DNA of 64,000 bases from Sphaerulina vaccinii (lineage: Eukaryota > Ascomycota > Dothideomycetes > Mycosphaerellales > Mycosphaerellaceae): assembly GCA_022570795.1 (NCBI GenBank), contig JAKUDP010000008.1:930001-994000 (forward strand). The letters run 5' to 3'. The position numbers were made by a program, and so were the translations under genes. Positions 34,288-43,710 of this stretch are shown here, in pieces; within the stretch, counting starts at the first letter, position 1, and each line of letters begins with the position of its first letter. The notes beneath the pieces were generated by a model, which did no database searches, was not told where the DNA came from, and saw only the letters and a program-made list of their open reading frames with translations.

Positions 34288-35386
34288 TCAGGCAGAACTT
34301 TCATCCAGGGTCGACTCCTCGAGGTATGCCTTATCCAAATGATTCCTGATGTTCATACTCGTACATTGTGTAATGCTCGTGTTGTGTCCTTGTTCACCAG
34401 AAAAGATGCTTCGGAAAGTGCGTTTGTGATGGGTCACGGTTTGTCGCTGGCCCAATCTTATCGTTGCCTTGCGAGGGCGGCCAAGCTTGATTTGTCGGCT
34501 GCATCTGTGGCTGCGGGACAACATGCTGTTGCTGTTGCTGAGCCGCGCGCGTGTGATTCGAAATGGAGAACAGTGCCTCTCCAGCCTCCCTCGTCTCCTC
34601 GCTGTATCTCCGCTCGCTGCGCCCAGTGCCGATATGCTCGCCCTGTGGCCACGACTGCTCCTGTACATGTATAGCGGACGAGTTCCGAAATTGATCTCCG
34701 TGATCAATGGCAGGTATGCTTGCTCTGGCAGCAATACTTGATGACGGTATAACAGTAGTGGGTGAGGATAGCTCCTGCTGAACAGAAGTAGATCGTGGAT
34801 GCGCGACCAGATTGGGATCATATACGTTCCTTTGCTCGGACTTGACAGCTGGCGTGTAGGCATGGCGACCGTTCTCCCAGGCTCTGATAGTATCCAGGCG
34901 GTTCAATGGATATTGTGACCAATGTTCTTGTCCTGACATGGCACTGCTCCATGTCTGATGACTGGGCGCATTGGTCGCATTTGAGGTTTCGTTCTGAAGG
35001 ACGTTCAATAGGTCGGCATCGCTAACGCGCCCGAGAACTCCTAGCAGTAATCGCTCTGTTTCCTGGAGGCGGTCTTGCAAAGATCGGAGATAGTCCTTAG
35101 CAGGTCCTCTGCAGACGCGTCAGTATACATCGTTGTGCACCTTCAAAGTGAACAAACCGCTTCTTCGTCTCGCTCCACCAGCATTCCTCGTTATGTAGTC
35201 GACACTGATCACAAGTTGGCCTGCGAAAAAGCGTGTAAGCATGGTGCAGTGGTGCTTCCTATCGCAAAGGCGAACGGTGGGAGTCGCAAACCTTTCACCA
35301 CTACATTTCTGTCTCTTTCCCCGACATACAGCACAAGCTGCCGTAATACGAGATCGCCGAGGTTTTTCTGGGGCTGCGGTAGGCAT
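34288..35386 (-). CDS. Zn(II)2Cys6 protein lacking a middle homology region
   Basis: Exons 35386-35292, 35220-35158, 35108-34398 and 34345-34288; introns of 71, 49 and 52 bp; 308 residues. Joining exons 1-3 restores a canonical CX2CX6CX6CX2CX6C cluster (CAVCRGKRQKC, then CDQCRLHNEEC), a basic linker (TKKRGPAKDYL) and a coiled-coil dimerisation helix (SLQDRLQETERLLLGVLG). The rest is disordered, rich in Gln, Ser and Pro with a poly-Gln run. No fungal_trans domain follows. If the last intron is not used, the protein ends at a stop at 34394. The gene diverges, across 196 bases, from one that encodes exactly the missing half of such a regulator. Confidence 0.8.
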
Positions 35387-35582
35387 ATCGAATAGTGTGC
35401 ATAGGATATCTTGTGTAGTGCACGTGTGCGGGTGGAGGAAAGAGAAGAGGCTGAACCGAGGATGAAAGTTTTGCGCCAAGATCAGGCACAACTCTCTTCT
35501 CAGCTTCACTCCACTCCTCCAAGCACGCGACATCAATCTCAAGATTACTGGATTAGGCAGGCATTGATGGCTGGCCGATAAC

Positions 35583-37604
35583 ATGGATGGATCCGCAGCG
35601 GACGCAACTGCATCGCCTGCCAGCACGACTCAAAGCACCCAGGAAACAGGGAGCTTGACCAAGCAATCCCCTCACGAGAGCCGCTTCATCGGCAGCAGCA
35701 GTGGCGTGTACTTCATCAATACTGTCAAACAGGCCTTTGAGAACTCCATACAGCAAGAAGATGCGGACCATCTCCCTGCCGCAGAAGAGACAGTTGGCGG
35801 AGAAGATGACTTCGCACCATCCGCTCGAAACTCTCCAGAGCGAGGTCAAGCTTTCGAGCTGAACATCAGCAGTCAGCGTGCTATCGAGGTGAACAGCTCT
35901 GCTCAGCTAGGATCACTACCACCTTACGATGCGGCGCAATTGATGACTATCGAGTATTTCAAGGTTTGGCACCCAATTGTACCATTCTTGTCTGGGGCTG
36001 CATTTCTCGAGGAACTGGAGGTCTTGTACCAGGATCCGCGTACAGCAAGAGGTTCAGGCAGGATACCCGCCGACAGACAGAAGCTCTGCAATCTGATCAT
36101 CTTCCAATGTGTGATTGCAGTCGGAGGCTCTGGTCTGCCAACTTCACAGGCAGTTCCCTCAGCTTTGCCGTCCAGGTCAAACCTCCTGTCCCTGGTGGCT
36201 TCCCTGGCTTCCAGGCATGATATTCTGACAGTCCAGACTCTCCTTGCTGCTCAAGTATATTGCATCTCCACGCTGGCGCTTCGAACTGCATCCTCTATTG
36301 GAGGTCTTTTGTGCAAGCTCCTGTTTCACGCAGGCCTCCACAGATGCCCTTACCGCTACCCGCAGCTGTCGAACGAGGATCGCGATCTACGCAAGCGGAT
36401 TCTATGGAGTGCATATGCGCTCGATCGTTACCTTTGTCAGGCGCTTGGCATTCCAGTGAGCCTTTCAGATGCAGAGATTGATGTTTGTCAGAGTGGTAGA
36501 CAAGAGGTGCACGGGGCAAATCCCACTGATCGCAATGGGGTTCCAGTTGTTCCGGTGCTTGCACGGCAAGCATCCAACGCGAACGGTGCCACACCTGCCG
36601 CGCCGACTCTCGAGACTGGAACACTCTCCGGTGGTGCAGCTCCAAACGGCACAGAGAGCCAAGCTCAATCTGTTCCAGAGAATAAGCTTGAAGTAATATT
36701 GGCCAACTTTGTCGACTATGGCAAGCTCGCCGGGAGAGTCATGGAGCTATATCACATCTCGTTACATTCACGTAACCACGATCCGCGCAAAGTATTGTTC
36801 CTGCGCTCGGATGTTGATCGATGGTTCAATAGCATGCCCGAGGAGCCGATCTATGCCTATGGTGGGGCGAATGGTGCAGACGAGCAGATCATTCGCTTCC
36901 TGCCATTCCTACATGTTCTATACGAGCAGCTGAAGATCTCGATACATCGGCCTGCGCTTTCATTGCCACGAACATCACCTGAGTTTCATCATGCTCTCCA
37001 AGTAACGATTCGTGCTGCAAAGAGAACGATATTGGCATTAGAACGACAGTCCCAGCTATTTTGGCCAGGCTATGTGGCCTCCATTTGGATGTCAGGTCTC
37101 ATCATCTCCTTCGCCTGCCAAATAGGTCTTTACAATACCTCTCAAGGCTCGCAGGAGATCATGCGTTGCCTGGATCTCCTCAAGCGCATGGCAGAGCGAT
37201 GGAGAAGTGCTCAACGATGTCATGCTGCGCTCTCCACATTGCTTTCTGATTTGCAGAAGACGCAACAGCGCACAAGACCTGGGACTCCAACGGCAGACGA
37301 TATGTTCGCACGCCCAGCGAAGCGACAACGCCTTGATGGTGGTCCGGGATTCGAGCATAGCCGTCCAATCATGTCAGTGTCGCCCACCTCGATACCGGAT
37401 ACACCAGGTCTGAGCAAGTCTGTTCCGCCTCAGAAAGGAGGCTACGCTACTCCCATGTCTCACAATCATGCTACGGAGTGGGATGTAAATGACTTCTTCG
37501 CTGATATCAGCTGGGAGAATCTGTTTGACATTGGCGATATGGCACAAGATTACTCTGATATGCAGTTCTTCGGGCAAGCAGTGGCAAATTCAGGAACGAA
37601 GTGA
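35583..37604 (+). CDS. Fungal transcription-factor domain protein lacking a zinc cluster
   Basis: Intronless, 673 residues. It starts MDGSAADATAS, then SRFIGSSSGVYFINTVKQAF, a segment that normally lies between the coiled coil and the middle homology region of zinc-cluster regulators. The middle homology region (fungal_trans type) follows: YFKVWHPIVPFLSGAAFLEE, LHRCPYRYPQLSNEDRDLRKR and DRYLCQALGIPVSLSD. Asn/Pro-rich stretches and a C-terminal acidic/aromatic tail (DVNDFFADISWENLFDIGD) suggest an activation domain. No Cys cluster is present in any frame upstream. It shares a 196-bp divergent promoter with the short zinc-cluster gene; the pair may act together or come from a split gene. Confidence 0.85.
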   Translation: MDGSAADATASPASTTQSTQETGSLTKQSPHESRFIGSSSGVYFINTVKQAFENSIQQEDADHLPAAEETVGGEDDFAPSARNSPERGQAFELNISSQRAIEVNSSAQLGSLPPYDAAQLMTIEYFKVWHPIVPFLSGAAFLEELEVLYQDPRTARGSGRIPADRQKLCNLIIFQCVIAVGGSGLPTSQAVPSALPSRSNLLSLVASLASRHDILTVQTLLAAQVYCISTLALRTASSIGGLLCKLLFHAGLHRCPYRYPQLSNEDRDLRKRILWSAYALDRYLCQALGIPVSLSDAEIDVCQSGRQEVHGANPTDRNGVPVVPVLARQASNANGATPAAPTLETGTLSGGAAPNGTESQAQSVPENKLEVILANFVDYGKLAGRVMELYHISLHSRNHDPRKVLFLRSDVDRWFNSMPEEPIYAYGGANGADEQIIRFLPFLHVLYEQLKISIHRPALSLPRTSPEFHHALQVTIRAAKRTILALERQSQLFWPGYVASIWMSGLIISFACQIGLYNTSQGSQEIMRCLDLLKRMAERWRSAQRCHAALSTLLSDLQKTQQRTRPGTPTADDMFARPAKRQRLDGGPGFEHSRPIMSVSPTSIPDTPGLSKSVPPQKGGYATPMSHNHATEWDVNDFFADISWENLFDIGDMAQDYSDMQFFGQAVANSGTK

Positions 37605-37646
37605 GCATGATCGTGGTTGTTTTGCGCGCCTCTACAAGCCTACTTA

Positions 37647-39564
37647 TCAGAACCGACCATCATCGGCTTTCACTAGGTCTGCTCCCTTCTCCGCCACGGC
37701 ATACGTTGTAGACATGATGTTACCGGAAACATGGCCGGGGAACACGCTCGCATCGATGACTCTCAGTCCTTCGACTCCCTTCACTTTCAACGACGAATCG
37801 ACAACCTCACCCATCGAGCAAGTGCCGATTAGATGGTATTGTGTCGAAATGTGGTTTCGCACATATTCTGTCCTGGCCTCCTCGCTCGTGATGTCGAGAT
37901 CCTTTGGCGGCAGAACTCTGTCATCGAGAGACTTGGCAAGAATGGGCTGTTTGACGACTTTGTCCATCCACTTGATACCTTCGGCGAGGATCTTGGCGTC
38001 GGCTGGGTTGCGGAAGTAACCTGGATCGATCTTAGGATGTGCTGTAGGGTCTGAGGATGTAATGTGGACCGTTCCTCGCGAGAGTGGGTGCTCGAGGCAG
38101 ACGAGCATGGAGACACGTTGTTTGCCTTCGGGTCTAAAGAGAAAGTCATTAGCATCACTGGTGCTCTGCTCATCTTGAACGAACTTACGGAGCAGCGAAG
38201 AACCCGATCTGGCTATCACCTCGACTGACATCTAGTTGACAACCAATGCAGAACGTCTGAATGTTGGCAAATGTCGGATCCGAAAGTTGCTTGACAACGA
38301 CATCTTCCTGTCGCTTCTCGAAGTCTGTCTTAGCCAACGAGTTCTTGCGGATCTCACTGATCGTGGCATCCAATGTCTCTTTATCGACCAGCGAAGCGTA
38401 CGAGACAAATCCCATCAGCATACCTGGCGAGCCGAGTGGACCATTGTTCGTCTTGCGATACATCTCTTGCATAGCAGCCGAATACTCTTCTCCATGCATA
38501 GCGTCGAGAGAGTTGACACCGGGCTTCAGATCGTAAAGCATACCTCCGAGTACATGATCTTGGAAGTTGTAGCCCACACGCTCATTCTTGATCTTACATT
38601 CGACACCAGCTGCTGCCAGGACTTCAGGATTCCCGATACCAGACAGCTCCAGCAGCTGAGGACTGTTGATGACACCGCCAGACAGTACGATCTCTTTCGA
38701 AGCATGCACCTGCGAGAGCTTGCCGCCATGTGTGAACTCAACACCCACAGCTCGGTTGCCCTGAAGCAGCACTTTGGTGGCGAGTGCTTCAGTGAGTACT
38801 TTGAGGTTGGGTCGATGCAGATTAGGTCGAAGATATCCTGTGGCTGCATAGCTCCTTCTACCAGGATCATCAGTCCTGTTCACAGCAGCCAAGCTCGAAT
38901 AGAAGCCGTAATGGTCACCCGACCAAGCATCTTTCAGCGTCCTGTTGTTGCCACCAACTTCATACGCAGCTTCGCAGAAGTCATACTCAAACGGCTCGTA
39001 GTAGTCATTGAATGAGGTGTGAATAGGTCCGTCTGTGCCATGATACTTCTCCTTGGCCCCAGTCGGCATGAATTGTGCATCTGGAGCTTCCTTCTCAGTA
39101 GGATCGAGAGTCTGATGTTTACGAAAGTATGGAACCATATCTTCCCAGCCCCAGCCTTTGTTTCCCAGAGACTCCCAGCCATTGTAGTCGCCTTTGCTGC
39201 CACGGACGTACATCAGATAGTTGATACCAGAAGAACCGCCTAGCAGTCGACCTCGTGGCATTGAGTATGTCTTATTACCGGCTGTGGGTACAGGCTCTGA
39301 TTGGAAGCACCAGTCATACTTCTCGCGACCAATCAGGGTGGGATACAGACCAGGAGTGTATACTTGTGGGTCGTCCATAAGGTTTTCGCCAGCTTCGATC
39401 ACGCCGACTTTCACTTCTGGGTTCTCAGAAAGTCTTGCGGCCACGACGAGGCCAGCTGTGCCGCCTCCTACGATAACATAGTCGAAGTCTTGCGAAACGA
39501 AGTCGTTAATGGTGCATAGAGCTGAGCCGGAATGGCCATTCGTGCCGTTTGTGGTTCCAGGCAT
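37647..39564 (-). CDS. GMC-family FAD oxidoreductase
   Basis: Flavoprotein oxidase or dehydrogenase of alcohols, choline, sugars or similar substrates. Exons 39564-38189 and 38133-37647 around a 55-bp intron; 620 residues. N-terminal FAD-binding motif DYVIVGGGTAGLVVAARLSE (about residues 27-46). The first GMC signature is near PRGRLLGGSSGINYLMY and the second is GGVINSPQLLELSGIG. The C-terminal catalytic region has YHLIGTCSMG and FPGHVSGNIM with the conserved His residues. No signal peptide, so it is probably cytosolic or peroxisomal rather than secreted. The start is the first ATG of the frame. If it is an oxidase it would make H2O2, which would suit the catalase-like gene 4 kb away; that link is inference. 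Converges with the regulator at 35583-37604. Confidence 0.92.
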
Positions 39565-39889
39565 ATCTGCAGTAAGTGTTACCAAGATGATATCTGCTTT
39601 GATTTGGTAGAGCTAGAACTACATGTCAGTAGCCACGCGTTTATATTCTGCTCGGTGGAGAGGAAACATGGTGATCCTTCACATTTGTGCCTCACGTTGC
39701 CCCTCTCCACATCTGTGGTACGCGTTGTGCGTGAAGTGAGCTCGGCTGCCCTGCATGAATAGCTACTGTACTCCGCACGAAGTACCTGAATACCAAGACC
39801 AACATCCTGTGAACTGCCTCGTGAGAGCAGATCATTGTACTTGCTTCGAGGTTGATGTTCCATAGTTAATCACTCGTGTTATATGCTCC
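39565..39889. other. Intergenic region
   Basis: 325 bases upstream of the GMC gene and downstream of the small Ser-rich gene. Nothing recognised. Confidence 0.5.
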
Positions 39890-40282
39890 TTAGTGGTCTA
39901 ATTCAGAAGAGCTCGAAGAACGCGATCTGCTACTCGAGTATGATCCGCCATCAGTAGAGTGATCTTCTCCAGCCATTCTTGCCCTCCGGACACCCTCAGT
40001 CACACCACGTCCAACTTCACGTAGTATCTCCGACATGTGATCTCCTTCGATCGCTGCCACAAGACCATCTTCCAGTCGATCCACTCGTGCGATGAGCACA
40101 CTCAGAAGACCAACAAAGCTAGTCGAGAAGCGATTGAACAATGACTCTGTGTGCTCGATCAGGCGGTCGATGTCAGCGGCGTTGGCTGGATGCGTGATAG
40201 GTCTGGTATTTGTGCAGAAGGGGACTTGAGGTTGAGTTTCATGAGCTTCTGCACTTTGGGCTTGTTGCTCAGATGATGACAT
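39890..40282 (-). CDS. Small hypothetical protein with Ser/Arg tail
   Basis: Intronless frame of 130 residues starting MSSSEQQAQSAEAH at 40282. The middle is helical and amphipathic (DIDRLIEHTESLFNRFSTS, then VDRLEDGLVAAIEGDH), possibly a coiled coil. The C-terminus is a Ser/Arg-rich tail (YSSSRSRSSSSSELDH). No family recognised. Support is limited to composition and length; an upstream ATG in frame does not exist before 40,339. Confidence 0.45.
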   Translation of the reverse strand: MSSSEQQAQSAEAHETQPQVPFCTNTRPITHPANAADIDRLIEHTESLFNRFSTSFVGLLSVLIARVDRLEDGLVAAIEGDHMSEILREVGRGVTEGVRRARMAGEDHSTDGGSYSSSRSRSSSSSELDH

Positions 40283-40961
40283 TTCGATCGTTTGGTGAGA
40301 TCTGTCCGGGTTGTCGAGATGTGAGTACTGGTAGCGCAATCTCTTATATGTGTGGAAGTGCTGTGTGGACAGTATTCACAGCTGAAGCTCCTTCTTCTAA
40401 CGTGAATGGCGCATTCTGAACACGACCATGCCTGCCTCGAACGCATCCTTCACGACTTGCCATGAACGTGGCTAGGTAGCCATAAGTCGCTGCGCTCGTG
40501 TCTGCCATGCCGTCGTTGGAGCGCATCCACTCTTTGTCTCGCTTTGCCTGCTTTAGCTTGCATGACCTTGGCCGACAGGCCTGAGAATGCATATGCTGAT
40601 CCGGTCTCAGGCATGTATCCAGGTATACCGTCTTTACAATCTATGACTCGTGGAGGAGACTTCAGGTCTCGTCAAAGCTGATTACGATCAGTCTGAACCT
40701 CTGATGCTATGATTGTGGGTCGAACCCGATGGATGTGGTAGTGTAGCACCTTAGAAGGATGTCGAAGAAGCACCTGCAAAGCCCTCCAGTCTCATCGGCG
40801 AAAGGCCATATCCCAGCACCAGGCCTTGATATGCAGCTCTCCGTCGCTATCCTGTCACAGTGACACAGTCCGTGCGCAGCAAACGGAGGACCTCGCCTTC
40901 GCCGTGCTTTGCCCATCCTCTGCGATCTTGCCGACATCAACTTTGACTCCTCTCATCAAAG
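40283..40961. other. Divergent intergenic region
   Basis: 679 bases upstream of two divergent genes. Only short frames, no motif. Confidence 0.5.
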
Positions 40962-42250
40962 ATGGCGTTGATCAGGATAGCCAGCGACGCACGGATGAGA
41001 TATCTCGACGACGCGCGAATGACTGCGCGAACGGCTGCTCGCCGTTTTCACGACCGCCAAAGCGACGAGGACCTACGCAGCTTCGTGGGAGCGAGAACCA
41101 GTCCAGGTGAGCTCTACTTAGGCAACAACAGGTTCAAATTGATCGCACAGCTTAAGGTTCGTACCAGTAACACTTTTCGTGTGAAATGGAGTGTGTTGCT
41201 AACCCTGTACAGGAACTTGATCGCGATGCAGTGTTCAGGTTCGAAGATCTTGCGGCCGAACTCCGCATCAAGGTCTAACGCTTTCTTCTCGTCAAGGAGG
41301 ACGACGACCGCGGCAAGAAGCTTTGGCCTAACATCATGGCGACTTCGAAGAAGATCAACGGAGAAGCCGAAGATGTCATGTATAAGGACACCACACTGCG
41401 CGTCACGCACCGCGCGGGGAAAGCTTATTATCAGCTTAAGAGCCAGTAGGGTAGCCAGACCTGGCAAGGCGATGAATACCCGAATGTCAAAGACATGTTC
41501 GCGACTTATCGAGCATGGATGCCCGCCATTACGAAGTTCAGAAGTGTTTCCTTGAGTTTCATGGACTCTGGGGGACAGCCACTATTACGGCTGGAGAGGG
41601 TCACTGGCCCTTTGTTCGCCATGGCCTCGTTCCTGGCCGTGACGGAAAGCAAGATCCGATCAGTGACATTTGACGTGAGCGAGCTCGCCTTGCGATCGAG
41701 TCCCACGTTCTGCTGGCCTACAAGCACATTGCCTCATGCTGAGATGGTGCTCAATGGTGTTGACGATGAGTTCGCATCGCAGTTGAAAGATCGGTGGTCC
41801 AAGCAGTCCGCACTTTCGCTGAATAGATTCTGGGCAGTTGAAGCAGAAGCTTGTAAGTTGCACGACCAGCCACATCTTTGAGGTTACTTGCTGACCATTT
41901 GATCAACCTTAGACACTCTCGTACGACTTTGCCAAGCAGCACGATTGGAGCCTGCAGCTCTTACGTTCCTCTCACGTAATATACAAGCATTCAAGCGTTC
42001 GTGCGAGCATTCTTTCACGCACGTTCCCGGAACAACCCCCCTGATGTCCTATCTTGGATCCAAGAGTATTCAAGCTGTCAAATCACGAGCACTGGCGAAG
42101 TTGAAGGAGGATGGACAAGATCCGCCAGGTGCTGTATCTGCGCAAGAAATGGCGTGGGAGTGGCTTGCGACACCGCAGAGGCCGGAGACCTGGGTGAGGC
42201 CTAATCTGCGTCTCTCCGACCCCCAACCAGCGATGCAGAAAGTCAGATAG
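40962..42250 (+). pseudogene. F-box-like protein gene with two in-frame stop codons
   Basis: Exons 40962-41156, 41213-41852 and 41913-42250 join in one frame across intact introns of 56 and 60 bp (branch sites GCTAAC and GCTGAC). Two stops interrupt the second exon: TAA at 41276-41278, where the family motif FEDLAAELRIKVYRFLL would have Tyr, and TAG at 41447-41449. Everything else reads through normally for about 390 codons, including SKKINGEAEDVMYKDTTLRV, typical of Dothideomycete F-box-like proteins, and a C-terminal half ending at 42250. No indel is visible. It is either a young pseudogene or carries two sequencing errors. Readthrough is less likely with two stops. Confidence 0.7.
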
Positions 42251-42386
42251 TCTCTTTTGGTCAGGCCATTTGTATCATGAAACATCTGAGCTGCGACTGT
42301 TATGAAGCTTCAGAATGATCAATCTCTTTAAGTCAGAGAGTTCGCTTGAACCCACGAGGACGGCGAATCCCACACACCTCAACCTC

Positions 42387-43142
42387 TCATATCCTAACAC
42401 CCTTACTCCTCATCAAATTCACCATCGCCCCAGCCTGAAAACCCATCCACTCCATCGTCCCTCCCACCGCGGATCCCAACACTCTAACCTCCTCCAATCT
42501 CCTATCGAGAAAAGCCTCCGTATCCCTAAACTCACTACTCTGATCCTTCGTCTGAAACATCTCCGTAGCAGCATAAACCGCGGATAACGTCCCTCTCTTC
42601 GTGTACCAACTACTATCCACAGAAGTATCACCTGCCAGAAACCATATCTCATCACTCAACAATCCCAATTCCTTCATACTCGCTGGAATGTTCTCTGCCA
42701 GGGACATGAGGCCGAGAGCGTCCGTCCAGCGTGGGACGATTCCAGCATCTATGTTGGCTTGTAAACGCGCCAGAACCAAAGTCTTGACTTTCCGGCCTAC
42801 TCCCAACTTTGGTTCAGGATTGAATTGTACGCGATCTTTGAGCGCAAGGCGCTGAGTTACGAGATAGAATTGTACGAGATCGAAAGGTCCGCGAGGGAAG
42901 AGATTTGTTGAGATGTCGAGGTAGCCATTGTCTTTGGCTCCGAGAGTGAGAGATTCGGTGCTCCAGCCTGATGTCGGGACGTGTGAGAGAGCGGAAGTGA
43001 GGATCTTTGATTGTGGTTCGGGGTATGGTGGTGGTGGGACGTGTTCGTAGGAGTGGTAGAGGGATCGTTGCGCGTGTTGTAGTAGCAGTGGACGCAGAGC
43101 TGGTGGCGCGCGTAGAAGCGTTTTCAGAGACATCGTTGCCAT
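42387..43142 (-). CDS. COQ9: Ubiquinone biosynthesis protein COQ9
   Basis: Mitochondrial matrix lipid-binding protein of the CoQ synthome that presents ubiquinone precursors to the hydroxylase Coq7. Intronless. Start 43142 (MATMSLKTLLRAPPALRPLL) gives 251 residues and a basic, Arg/Leu-rich presequence; in-frame ATGs at 43181 and further up are possible. Signature segments are ILTSALSHVPTSGWSTESL, LDISTNLFPRGPFDLVQFYL, DEIWFLAGDTSVDSSWYTKR and the C-terminal EWMGFQAGAMVNLMRSKG. All conserved blocks are intact. COQ1, of the same pathway, is 40 kb to the left, with no sign of shared regulation. Confidence 0.95.
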   Translation of the reverse strand: MATMSLKTLLRAPPALRPLLLQHAQRSLYHSYEHVPPPPYPEPQSKILTSALSHVPTSGWSTESLTLGAKDNGYLDISTNLFPRGPFDLVQFYLVTQRLALKDRVQFNPEPKLGVGRKVKTLVLARLQANIDAGIVPRWTDALGLMSLAENIPASMKELGLLSDEIWFLAGDTSVDSSWYTKRGTLSAVYAATEMFQTKDQSSEFRDTEAFLDRRLEEVRVLGSAVGGTMEWMGFQAGAMVNLMRSKGVRI

Positions 43143-43710
43143 GGTTGTTTGATGGTATATCTGATCTTCAATGGTATCCATATTGGAGTGATGATGTCCT
43201 CCAATCGTGCACGTGTCTCTCACGCTAATTTCTGACGCTCACGCCATCAAGCTCGTTCAGCCCTCGTACCGTCTCCACTTCCACGATGTACGACATACGA
43301 TGGCTTCCACGTGGGACCTGCCAGAAATGCTTGTGTTCCAGGATTAAGGAACAGCATTGCCCTGTTTCATACGCTGATATACGCTGACCAGGCGACGCAA
43401 TTCCGCCGACTGGATGTCTTTCATCTTACACTAGTTGATGTTCCGGTACGAGAAACGAGCAGTCCATTCAGCTTTCAAGTTGAGTGCCAGTCTCACGGAA
43501 GATTACACGTATTCATGAGCTTGTCTCTGCCGTTGATACGAAGCGTAGAGAGGAACAGGCAAGACCAGATGTGGATAAGCCTCTTGTGGGGAGCCGGAGC
43601 AATACCGTATCTCTTTACGCGAACGAAGGTCTAGCTATCATATATCTCTGTACACTTGTTTGTCTTTATCATTACCGTACTCGTAAGTTGTGCAGCTCGC
43701 ATGCTGCTTT
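43143..43710. other. Intergenic region COQ9 / RAD54
   Basis: 568 bases between the COQ9 start and the RAD54 stop. Nothing recognised beyond promoter and terminator DNA. Confidence 0.55.

Noticed and set aside
942..43142. COQ1 and COQ9 as a ubiquinone gene cluster
   Set aside because: They are 40 kb apart with many unrelated genes and a mobile block between; co-location is probably chance.
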